Assembly (NCBI GenBank): GCA_947626285.1
Contig: CANQRR010000033.1
Coordinates: forward strand, 1-38,295
DNA from: an uncultured Lachnospiraceae bacterium
Lineage (GTDB): Bacteria > Bacillota > Clostridia > Lachnospirales > Lachnospiraceae
Direction of reading: 5' to 3'
DNA length: 38,295 nt
Position 1 is the first letter of the stretch. Each line of letters starts with the position of its first letter. Positions 18,161 through 25,307 of the stretch are shown piece after piece. A program made the position numbers and the translations under genes. The notes under the pieces are model-generated. The model saw only the letters and a program-made list of their open reading frames with translations. It did no database searches and was not told the origin of the DNA.

Positions 18161-18850
18161 TCAGTGGCTAAAGTAATAGCCCACGCCCCACTTCGTATGT
18201 ACGTACTTCGGCTCGCTCGGATTTGCCTCGATCTTCTCGCGCAGTCTCCGGATATGTACGTCCACGGTCCGCACGTCGCCCGGATACTCATATCCCCACA
18301 CGATGTTCAGCAGGTTCTCTCTGCTGTACACCTTGTTCGGGTTGAAGACCAGAAGCTCAAGCACGTCAAACTCCTTCGCAGTCAGATTGACCTCTTTCCC
18401 TGCGATGCTGACCCTGCGTCCCTCGCAGTCGATCGCCAGATCGCCCACCTCAACGATCTTGCCCTTCGGCTCCGATACGGCTTTCTGGGCAGTCCTGCGG
18501 ATGATCGCCTTCAGCCGCGCCTTCACCTCAAGAATGTTGAACGGCTTCGTGATGTAATCGTCCGCGCCGTACTCCAGCCCCATGATCTTGTCCATATCGT
18601 CGCCCTTGGCAGTGAGCATAACGATCGGCACATCCGAAAACTCCCGAATCTGCTGGCAAACCTCCAGACCATCCAGCTTCGGCAGCATCAGGTCAAGAAG
18701 GATAATGTCATATTCTTTCTCCTTCGCCATGCGGACGGCTTCCTCGCCGTCATACGCGCAGTCCACTTCCATATCGTCCTGCTCCAGGCTGAAGCGGATT
18801 CCCTTCACGATCAGTTTCTCATCGTCCACTACCAATACTTTCTTAGCCAT
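18161..18850 (-). CDS. OmpR-family response regulator
   Basis: This 229-residue regulator has a receiver domain (about 1-120) with acidic pocket DDE (9-11), phospho-acceptor D53 in LLDLMLP, T80 and K102. The winged-helix DNA-binding domain (about 130-229) includes LTAKEFDVLELLVFNPNKVYS and the recognition helix VRTVDVHIRRLREKIE, ending KWGVGYYF. The overall layout resembles WalR/VicR and PhoP. AAAGGAGAGCAGGC precedes the start. It is 70 bp downstream of ComEA and is probably co-transcribed with it, the FkbM gene and the kinase. Confidence 0.95.
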   Translation of the reverse strand: MAKKVLVVDDEKLIVKGIRFSLEQDDMEVDCAYDGEEAVRMAKEKEYDIILLDLMLPKLDGLEVCQQIREFSDVPIVMLTAKGDDMDKIMGLEYGADDYITKPFNILEVKARLKAIIRRTAQKAVSEPKGKIVEVGDLAIDCEGRRVSIAGKEVNLTAKEFDVLELLVFNPNKVYSRENLLNIVWGYEYPGDVRTVDVHIRRLREKIEANPSEPKYVHTKWGVGYYFSH

Positions 18851-18921
18851 GCCTGCTCTCCTTTATTGCTGTTATCGCTCTCGCGTTTCTTTATAAATTC
18901 CATAATCGATCCCGCTGCTGT

Positions 18922-19716
18922 TCAGACGGTGATCAAATCTTTGATCTTGGAAAATACGCCGTCCTTGATGCCGGAGATGTTTTGGATCTCCTCGATGGCC
19001 CCGAACGGTCCGTGTTCTTCACGGTACTGCAGAATCGCGTCCGCCTTCGCGTCTCCGATGCCCGGAAGCGTCTTCAGCTGCTCGCGGTCAGCTGTGTTCA
19101 GATTCACCTTCTGGCCGTCGGATCCTGCCGCGTCATCCCCGGCGCTTCCGCCGTTCCCGGTCCTGCCGATGCCTTCTGAACCGGCATTCTCCGGCCACAG
19201 GACCTGCCCGTTCTCCTGACCGTCCTCGCGGATCAGACGGGTCTCCTCCTGCGTATACACATAGAGCCGCTGTCCATCCTGCACGATCTCCGCCTGGTTC
19301 AGCCACTCGCGGTCGGCGTCCTGCGAAAAACCTCCGGCAAGCGCAAGCGCCTCGAAAACGCGCATCCCCTCATGGACCGGATAGACGCCGGGACAATTCA
19401 CCGCTCCGCAGATGTATACGTAGCCTTCCGATTCTGGCTCGCCTGCCGGCGGCGTCTCGCTCTTCGCTTTCTCATTTGCATCCGGAGAAACTTCCTCTGC
19501 TGTCGCCGCCCTCTCCGGTGTATCCGACAACTCCTGTACAGCCGATGCGTCCGGCTTTTTCTGTACATCCGGCGATTCCTGAATATCCGATACGCCCACA
19601 GTCTCCTGCATCTGCACTCCCGCGGTGTACACTTCTTTTCGGGCAGCGCAGCCGCTCACTCCGAAAGCCAACACAAACAGCAGGGCATACTTCCATCCCT
19701 GATTTCTGATCTTCAT
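18922..19716 (-). CDS. comEA: ComEA-like DNA-binding lipoprotein (SLBB + helix-hairpin-helix)
   Basis: This 264-residue protein is predicted to bind incoming double-stranded DNA at the cell surface. The signal sequence ends VSGC (lipid cysteine at 23), so anchoring is by lipid rather than the single membrane helix of B. subtilis ComEA. A disordered E/P/A-rich spacer covers about 30-95. An SLBB domain follows (YVYICGAVNCPGVYPVHEG and ALALAGGF). The C-terminal 65 residues carry a tandem HhH: VNLNTADREQLKTLPGIGDA and AIEEIQNISGIKDGVFSKI. It has its own promoter and heads the block that ends with ComEC. Confidence 0.92.
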   Translation of the reverse strand: MKIRNQGWKYALLFVLAFGVSGCAARKEVYTAGVQMQETVGVSDIQESPDVQKKPDASAVQELSDTPERAATAEEVSPDANEKAKSETPPAGEPESEGYVYICGAVNCPGVYPVHEGMRVFEALALAGGFSQDADREWLNQAEIVQDGQRLYVYTQEETRLIREDGQENGQVLWPENAGSEGIGRTGNGGSAGDDAAGSDGQKVNLNTADREQLKTLPGIGDAKADAILQYREEHGPFGAIEEIQNISGIKDGVFSKIKDLITV

Positions 19717-19760
19717 ATATTCCCTGCAGCCGTCGCCGCGGGATTCCCTTGTACCATTTT

Positions 19761-19789
19761 ATTTTAACGAAAAAGTAATGTTTTTGCAA
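19761..19789 (-). promoter_or_regulatory. SigA-type promoter of comEA and the following block
   Basis: On the minus strand TTGCAA (19784-19789), 17 bp, TAAAAT (19761-19766), in an AT-rich tract about 45 bp before the comEA start. The next good promoter within the block is not visible, so it may drive comEA through comEC. Confidence 0.7.
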
Positions 19790-19813
19790 TACTTTTTTAT
19801 CAACTATTTGTCG

Positions 19814-20245
19814 TTATTTCCATTTGAAAATCACGATTCCGGCGATCGCGACCAGCATCCCAATCAGCTTGCGCCACTCAAACGGCTGTTTCTCCACCTG
19901 AAAGATTCCAAGCAGCTCGATCACGTAGGCGACGATCATCTGGGAGACCACGATCAGCATGGCCGCGCGCGCAGGCCCCAGGGAGCCCATCGCCTTCACG
20001 ACCGTGACCGTGATAAACGCGCCGATCACACCGGAAAAGAGCATGTATTTGTGCTCCACACTGGCAAGCGTCATAAGGTTCGTCCGATCCGTAAAAAGCC
20101 ACGCCGCCAGACAGACCAGAAGCGCGGTAAACTGCACAAAAGCAGACGATACCCACAGGCTCGTCTGCTTCGTCACCTCCGTATTGAACACGCCCTGCAC
20201 ACTCATCAGCGCGCCGGACAAAAGAGCGATCAATATTCCCCACAT
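19814..20245 (-). CDS. Small DMT-superfamily transporter (YdcZ/DUF606-like)
   Basis: This 143-residue integral membrane protein has four to five hydrophobic segments beginning MWGILIALLSGALMSVQGVF. The motif ALMSVQGVFNTEV and the sizes of the segments match the YdcZ/DUF606 branch of the drug/metabolite superfamily. The start is set at MWGIL because GAAAGGAGAAGGTT precedes it. It is a half-size unit that would have to dimerise. Substrate unknown. Its leader contains a conserved-looking hairpin (20268-20301). Confidence 0.85.
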   Translation of the reverse strand: MWGILIALLSGALMSVQGVFNTEVTKQTSLWVSSAFVQFTALLVCLAAWLFTDRTNLMTLASVEHKYMLFSGVIGAFITVTVVKAMGSLGPARAAMLIVVSQMIVAYVIELLGIFQVEKQPFEWRKLIGMLVAIAGIVIFKWK

Positions 20246-20267
20246 ACAACCTTCTCCTTTCGTTCCT

Positions 20268-20301
20268 GTCCCCTTTGGAATCTTGTCGCGATCCCGGGGA
20301 C
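20268..20301 (-). promoter_or_regulatory. Hairpin in the leader of the YdcZ-like gene
   Basis: On the minus strand GTCCCC and GGGGAC pair around an inner GGATC/GATTCC-like stem. The hairpin ends about 20 bases before the start codon, next to the ribosome site. A possible -10 (TATACT) lies upstream near 20310-20330 without a clear -35. It may modulate translation, but it matches no riboswitch class I recognise. Confidence 0.4.
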
Positions 20302-20408
20302 TGACATCTTGACCCACAGGGAAAGTATATGTGGTTTTCACGATTTTATTCTGTTGCGATGCTCTTATGCTCATGCGCTCCGGGCACATAATCTCCCGGC
20401 CTGCGCAG

Positions 20409-21458
20409 TCATTCCGTCTCCGTCTGCTCCGCCGCCGTCAGCCCGTTTTCCGTCTCCGTTTCCGTCTCCTCCTCCGGGCCTACTTCAAACTCCGGCTCCG
20501 GAAGCGTCTCCGGTTTCTCCATCGCGGGAAGCGTGCCCGGATCCGGCTGTTCCACCAGCACCGCCTGCACAAGAAAACGGTGCTCCGGGTCGTTCTGATA
20601 ACAGGTCGACAGCGTCAGGATATGGCTGTCCGCCGTTATTTTGTCGAAAAGTCTCCGGTCGAACGTCTGCACGTCCGCGCAGCGCGCTTCCACCTTGTCC
20701 AGGTATTCCTGCCTGCTCTCCCGTGAGCGCGTGTTCACGCCTCCAAGCTGGTGCTTGTTGTCCGCCACGTAGGCGGCGAAAACCCAGTATTCCAGCGTGC
20801 GGTCCGGCAGATAAATGTAGATCACATCGTGATTCCAGTACGTCTCCAGATTCGCAAGCTCTGAGAGCCAGCCGAACATCGTGTCGTCCTTCATATTGTG
20901 CCCATAGATGATCGTGTGGAAGTCGGAAAAATCCTTCTTGTTGTATCTCTGCGTGTAGATCGATCCGTAGATATCCTCGTTGCCCTCGATGTCGTGGGTC
21001 AGGTAAAAGTCCTCCTCACCCAGGCTCTGCAACACCGGATAGTCGATCACCGTCCCGGGGATCCGGATCCACGCGTAAATGTCCGTATTGGTCTGCCACA
21101 GACTCTCAAAATCGATCGGGGATTCCGTCTCTGTCTCAGACTCCGTCTCACTTTCCGGTTCCGCTTCCGAGCCCGCTTCGCCCGCCACTTTGGTCTCTGC
21201 CGTCTTCCCGGTCTCACTCTCTGACATATCTTCAGAAGCAGTCTGGTCTGCAGATGCCTCCGTCGTCCCGCTATCCGCGCTCACCGCCTGTACGGCCTCC
21301 ACCTGGACTCCGTCCGGATCCACCTCAATCGACCGGGAGCCCCCGACGATCTCTATGTCTTCCAGTGAGACTTCTCCGGCCTGCGCCGCGCCGCCGGTCA
21401 GACATCCGGCTGCCAGACAGACGCATAGCACCCTTCGTATCATTTTCTTCCTAATCAT
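20409..21458 (-). CDS. Class B sortase with acidic low-complexity tails
   Basis: This 349-residue transpeptidase anchors surface proteins to the cell wall. After a signal sequence and an E/S/T-rich segment (about 65-115) comes the sortase B fold with catalytic H187 (IIYGHNM), C286 (LTLSTCYQND) and R294 (HRFLV). The C-terminus adds a second E/T/P-rich tail (about 305-349). GGAGGAATAA precedes the ATG. No obvious sorting-signal substrate is visible next door; the two secreted proteins at 25-32 kb lack a C-terminal sorting motif. It follows the HerA-like gene after 132 bp, which hold a hairpin without a T run (21531-21555). Confidence 0.93.
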   Translation of the reverse strand: MIRKKMIRRVLCVCLAAGCLTGGAAQAGEVSLEDIEIVGGSRSIEVDPDGVQVEAVQAVSADSGTTEASADQTASEDMSESETGKTAETKVAGEAGSEAEPESETESETETESPIDFESLWQTNTDIYAWIRIPGTVIDYPVLQSLGEEDFYLTHDIEGNEDIYGSIYTQRYNKKDFSDFHTIIYGHNMKDDTMFGWLSELANLETYWNHDVIYIYLPDRTLEYWVFAAYVADNKHQLGGVNTRSRESRQEYLDKVEARCADVQTFDRRLFDKITADSHILTLSTCYQNDPEHRFLVQAVLVEQPDPGTLPAMEKPETLPEPEFEVGPEEETETETENGLTAAEQTETE

Positions 21459-21590
21459 TTATTCCTCCGCTGCAATGCCCACACCCCGCGTCTGCCGTAT
21501 CGCCGATTTTTTGAAAGCAGATCGCGCCGCCTGCCAAAAGCGGTTTCCGGCAGGTCTTGAACAGGTATGGCGCAAAGCATTTTCCCCGCA

Positions 21591-23288
21591 TCAAAGCTTA
21601 AATAGCGTGCTGAGTATTCCTCTTCCCAGCGAAGCGCCCACATTTCCGCCCAGTCGCTTGCCGAACGTACCGCCGACCGATTTGCCGACCTGGTTGCCAA
21701 GCTCACGTCCCAACGTGCCGATCGCGCTGCTCGCCACCTTCTTGACCTCAGATTTCATCTGTCGCTCTCTCTTTTCCGCCTCTTTCTCAAGCGCCTTCTG
21801 CTGTGCCTCCAGTTCCTTCTGCTGCCGCTTTTCCTCGGCTTCCAGATCTTTCTGTCGCTGTTTCTCCTCCGCGGCTTCCTCCTTCAAGCGCTGCTTCTCT
21901 GCCGCAGCCTCCTCTTTCTGGCGCTGCTTCTCTGCCTCGGCCTCTTCCTTCTGCCGCTGCGCTTCCTCCTCGGCCTGCTGCGCGGCCTCGGCGTCCGCCA
22001 GAGACTTTCTCTGCAGAAATTCGTACGCGGAGTCGCGGTCCTGCGCCTCCATATAGCGCGTGTACAGCAGGCTGCCCTTGATCTGGGTATCGCGAACCAC
22101 GTCGTCCAGCGCGCCCATCTGACTCTGCGGCGGCAGGATCGTGCAGCGCTTCACGACCGTCGGTACACCGTCCTCGTCAAGCACGGAGACAAGCGCCTCG
22201 CCCGTGCCAAGCGCAAGCAAAGTTTCATAGGTGTCGAACTCCGGATTCTCGCGGAACGACTGGGCGGCCGCCTTCGCGCCTTTCTGCTCCGCCGGTGTGT
22301 AGGCGTGCAGCGCGTGCTGTATCTTGTTTCCAAGCTGGCCCAGGACGCCGTCCGGGATATCGGACGGGCTCTGCGTGATGAAGTAGATGCCGACGCCCTT
22401 TGAGCGGATCAGCTTCACCACCTGCTCAATCTTGCCAAGCAGCACCTTCGACGCGTCGTCGAACAGCAGATGCGCCTCGTCGAAGAAGAAAACCATCTTC
22501 GGCTTCTCCGGATCTCCCACCTCCGGCAGCGACTCAAACAGCTCGGACATCATCCAGAGCAAAAACGTCGCGTACATCGTCGGATACTGGATCAGCTCCC
22601 GGCAGTCGAGCACCTGGATCGTCCCACGCCCGCTGTTGTCCGTACAGAGCCAGTCGCCGATGTTCAGCGCCGGCTCACCGAAGAACAAATCGCCGCCCTC
22701 GGCCTCAAGCGCCATCACGGAGCGCAGCACCGCGCCGAGACTCTGCTTTGAAATGTTGCCGTATTTCAGGGTATATTCCTTCGCGTTCTCGCCCACATAC
22801 TGCAGCATGGAGCGCAGGTCCTTGCTGTCGATCAGCAGAAGCCCCTCGTCGTCCGCGATGCGGAAGATCACCGTGAGGATATCCGCCTGCGTATCATTCA
22901 GCCCCAGGATACGTCCCAGAAGCAGCGGGCCCATCTCGGAGATCGTCGTGCGCAGCGGGAGTCCGCCCTTGCCGTACACATCCCAGAAGCAGGTCGGATA
23001 CGCCTTGAAATCAAAGCCAAGCTGCGCAAGCCCCATATCCGTCACGCGCTTGTCCACATTCTCGTTCGACGCGCCCGGACAGCACATGCCGGCCAGATCG
23101 CCCTTTACATCAGCCAGAAACACCGGCACACCACAGTCGCTGAACGACTCGGCAAGTACCTTTAAGCTGACTGTCTTACCTGTGCCGGTCGCCCCGGCAA
23201 TCATCCCGTGGCGGTTCGCCATTTTCGGGGAAATGCACACCGGCTCGTCCCCTGCTTTTCCCACTAAGATCTTGTTCCCCCAATACAT
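21591..23288 (-). CDS. HerA-like ATPase (DUF853) with coiled-coil tail
   Basis: This 565-residue protein belongs to the helicase HerA-like/DUF853 family. Walker A is GATGTGKTVSLKV (about 29-41), Walker B VFFFDEAHLLF (about 265). The C-terminal third switches at about 445 to a highly charged coiled coil made of EEKQRQKEEA-like repeats, then to a Gly-rich amphipathic tail ending LSTLFKL. The start is set at MYWGNK because GGAGGGTGCAGGA precedes it. It is transcribed divergently from the alpha/beta hydrolase. The family role (DNA translocation or processing) is inferred only. Confidence 0.9.
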   Translation of the reverse strand: MYWGNKILVGKAGDEPVCISPKMANRHGMIAGATGTGKTVSLKVLAESFSDCGVPVFLADVKGDLAGMCCPGASNENVDKRVTDMGLAQLGFDFKAYPTCFWDVYGKGGLPLRTTISEMGPLLLGRILGLNDTQADILTVIFRIADDEGLLLIDSKDLRSMLQYVGENAKEYTLKYGNISKQSLGAVLRSVMALEAEGGDLFFGEPALNIGDWLCTDNSGRGTIQVLDCRELIQYPTMYATFLLWMMSELFESLPEVGDPEKPKMVFFFDEAHLLFDDASKVLLGKIEQVVKLIRSKGVGIYFITQSPSDIPDGVLGQLGNKIQHALHAYTPAEQKGAKAAAQSFRENPEFDTYETLLALGTGEALVSVLDEDGVPTVVKRCTILPPQSQMGALDDVVRDTQIKGSLLYTRYMEAQDRDSAYEFLQRKSLADAEAAQQAEEEAQRQKEEAEAEKQRQKEEAAAEKQRLKEEAAEEKQRQKDLEAEEKRQQKELEAQQKALEKEAEKRERQMKSEVKKVASSAIGTLGRELGNQVGKSVGGTFGKRLGGNVGASLGRGILSTLFKL

Positions 23289-23333
23289 TCCTGCACCCTC
23301 CTCCTGCTTCCGCCAGATCATTATTGATAGTTT

Positions 23334-23362
23334 ATTTTACCATCTTCATTTTCAGAAAACAA
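23334..23362 (-). promoter_or_regulatory. SigA-type promoter of the HerA-like gene
   Basis: On the minus strand TTGTTT (23357-23362), 17 bp, TAAAAT (23334-23339), about 46 bp before the start codon. Confidence 0.65.
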
Positions 23363-23435
23363 GTGCCAGGTCTTTTACGACCAACAAAGTGTGCCGCGTG
23401 TACTATCTTTTTATATGTGGTCTTTGGGAGAAATC

Positions 23436-23465
23436 TTGACAAAACGCCCCGCACCTGTGTATGAT
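23436..23465 (+). promoter_or_regulatory. SigA-type promoter of the alpha/beta hydrolase gene
   Basis: TTGACA (23436-23441), 18 bp, TATGAT (23460-23465), about 85 bp before the start. It is back to back with the HerA-like promoter, so the 262-bp gap is a divergent regulatory region. Confidence 0.75.
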
Positions 23466-23550
23466 TTCATCAGAACGGCCGGCGGCAAGCTGCAGGAAAA
23501 AGAGGACAGCAGAAGGAAGAATTCGGATATTTTATCAGGAGGAACCAGAC

Positions 23551-24324
23551 ATGGAAAACGGAGCATACCAGTTTGAGACAAAAGAGATAAGGATTCCCCA
23601 CGGCGCGGAGCAGATCTTCGCGACGCTCTATCTTCCGCAGGCGGACGGGAAATGTCCGGCGGTCATCATGAGCCACGGCTACGGCGGCTCCTACAGGGAT
23701 TTTATTCTGGAGGGCACCTATTTCGCGTCCCACGGCTATGTCGCGCTCTCCTTTGATTTCTGCGGAGGGACGCCCACTTCCCGGAGCAGCGGAAAAACTT
23801 CTGAGATGTCTGTCCTCACGGAAAAGGAAGACCTTCTCGCAGTGCTTGCATACGTTAAGTCTCTGGACTGCGTGGACAGCTCCGACATTTTTCTGCTCGG
23901 AAAAAGCCAGGGCGGTTTTGTGTCCGCGCTCGCGGCAGCGGAGTGTCCCAAGGACGTGCGCGCACTCATCCTGTATTATCCGGCAATCTGCATTCCGGAC
24001 GACTGGACCGGGCGTTACCCGGATGTCAAAGACATCCCGGAGACGGAGGTTTTCTGGGGCATAGAGCTCGGAAGCTGCTACTGCCTCGCCGTCCACGGCA
24101 TGGATCCGTATGAAACAGTCAAAAAGTTCGACCGGGAAGTGCTAATCTTCCACGGCGATCAGGACGCCGTCGTGGCGCTTTCTTATTCCGTCCGGCTCAG
24201 GGAGACATATCCGCGCGCGGAGCTGATCGTCTATGAAAGCGAAGGACACGGCTTCACGCCTGCAAAGGACGCGGAATCCGCCGAAAAAGCTCTGGAATTT
24301 ATGCGCAGAAACCTTGCCGTATGA
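23551..24324 (+). CDS. Alpha/beta hydrolase (acyl esterase/dienelactone hydrolase-like)
   Basis: This 257-residue cytoplasmic enzyme has the oxyanion motif MSHGYGGSYRDF (about 40-51), nucleophile elbow GKSQGG (S119), acid D205 in FHGDQDAVV and histidine H233 in SEGHGF. It lacks a signal peptide. CAGGAGGAACCAGAC precedes the ATG; an upstream in-frame start at 23461 falls inside the promoter. It is one of only two plus-strand genes and ends 12 bp from the convergent EamA gene, with no obvious terminator between. Substrate unknown; a short-chain ester is likely. Confidence 0.92.
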   Translation: MENGAYQFETKEIRIPHGAEQIFATLYLPQADGKCPAVIMSHGYGGSYRDFILEGTYFASHGYVALSFDFCGGTPTSRSSGKTSEMSVLTEKEDLLAVLAYVKSLDCVDSSDIFLLGKSQGGFVSALAAAECPKDVRALILYYPAICIPDDWTGRYPDVKDIPETEVFWGIELGSCYCLAVHGMDPYETVKKFDREVLIFHGDQDAVVALSYSVRLRETYPRAELIVYESEGHGFTPAKDAESAEKALEFMRRNLAV

Positions 24325-24336
24325 ACATACCATAGC

Positions 24337-24750
24337 TTACAGAACCATCAGCAGAGTCCCAGCGCCGATCAGAATACAGCCGATCACGGACTTTGTTGTA
24401 AATTCTTCGTGCAGAAAGACAAACGCCATCACAAGGGTGATGACCACGGACAACTTATCGACCGGGACGACCTTTGACGCGTCCCCTACCTGCAAAGCCT
24501 TATAATAACACAGCCATGAGGCTCCCGTGGCAAGGCCGGACAGGATCAGGAAGATCCAGCTCTTCTGGCTGATCGACCGGATACCGTTCTGCTGATGCGT
24601 GACAAACACCATTCCCCACGCCATGGCGACGACGACCATCGTGCGGATCGCAGTCGCAAGATTAGCGCCGACGCCTTCAATTCCAACCTTTGCCAATATT
24701 GATGTCAGCGCGGCAAAGACCGCTGAGCCAAGTGCCAGCCAAAACCACAT
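24337..24750 (-). CDS. Half-size EamA/DMT transporter
   Basis: This 137-residue protein is a single EamA domain with four to five membrane helices (FWLALGSAVFAALTSILAKV at the start, then TMVVVAMAWGMVFV, IFLILSGLATGASWLCYYKAL, VVITLVMAFVFL and SVIGCILIGAGTLL). The motif WLCYYKALQVGDAS, followed by KVVPVDKLSVV, is characteristic of this half-size family (COG2510-like). GGGAGGTATAGCA precedes the start. It follows the small membrane protein with 21 bp between them, and it must form dimers. Substrate unknown. Confidence 0.9.
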   Translation of the reverse strand: MWFWLALGSAVFAALTSILAKVGIEGVGANLATAIRTMVVVAMAWGMVFVTHQQNGIRSISQKSWIFLILSGLATGASWLCYYKALQVGDASKVVPVDKLSVVITLVMAFVFLHEEFTTKSVIGCILIGAGTLLMVL

Positions 24751-24771
24751 TGCTATACCTCCCGGAATCTC

Positions 24772-25173
24772 TCAATGACCTTCTATATTGCCCACAAACG
24801 GAGCGGACGTATTGAGTCGGAAGACATAGTTCCCGTCTTCGCTCTGCGACAGGAAACACATCCACTCATCGTATTCATAATGTTGATACAATTTCTCCTC
24901 CAGGTCTGACTGCTGCATTTCCGTCGAAAAGGTGATCAACGACAGGCAGTCCACATGGTTCCCTGTCCCCGACATATTCCCTGTCTCAGAATACACGTCG
25001 ATCAGTTCTATATCCGGCACTTCCTCTTTCAAGACCGCAACCAGCTGTTTCGTCTGTCGCGCGGTGGCAAGATGATTGACGCACATCCCGAACAGTTCGT
25101 AGAGGATCAGAACACCGATCAGGATCAGCGGCACCGATAGTATGATCTTCGCAATTCTTTTTATCAGTTTCAC
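24772..25173 (-). CDS. Small membrane-anchored protein of unknown function
   Basis: This 133-residue protein has one N-terminal membrane helix (about 9-32) and a hydrophilic outer or inner domain without recognisable family motifs. The C-terminal part (HYEYDEWMCFLSQSEDGNYV) looks like a small alpha/beta domain. It is the first gene of a unit with the half-size EamA transporter and is driven by a promoter that is almost identical to one at the right end of the window. No function can be assigned. Confidence 0.75.
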   Translation of the reverse strand: MKLIKRIAKIILSVPLILIGVLILYELFGMCVNHLATARQTKQLVAVLKEEVPDIELIDVYSETGNMSGTGNHVDCLSLITFSTEMQQSDLEEKLYQHYEYDEWMCFLSQSEDGNYVFRLNTSAPFVGNIEGH

Positions 25174-25204
25174 CGTCTGTACCCCCTGTTCTGTTTCTGC
25201 TATC

Positions 25205-25253
25205 AGAATAGCAAAAAGAAAATGCTAAGTCAAAACATTTGTAATGACTTAGC
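25205..25253 (-). promoter_or_regulatory. SigA-type promoter with overlapping inverted repeat
   Basis: On the minus strand TTGACT (25228-25233), 17 bp, TATTCT (25205-25210). A perfect 9-bp inverted repeat GCTAAGTCA (25224-25232) / TGACTTAGC (25245-25253) covers the -35, a likely operator. About 40 bases are nearly identical to 38175-38218. Confidence 0.75.
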
Positions 25254-25307
25254 ATCTTGAGATATCTTTCCGAATCTGCGCCTATACTTCTTCCGGCACA
25301 ATCCCAT

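Noticed and set aside
21830-21960. CRISPR-like repeats in the HerA-like gene.
   Set aside because: They are coding repeats for a charged coiled coil in frame, without regular spacers.
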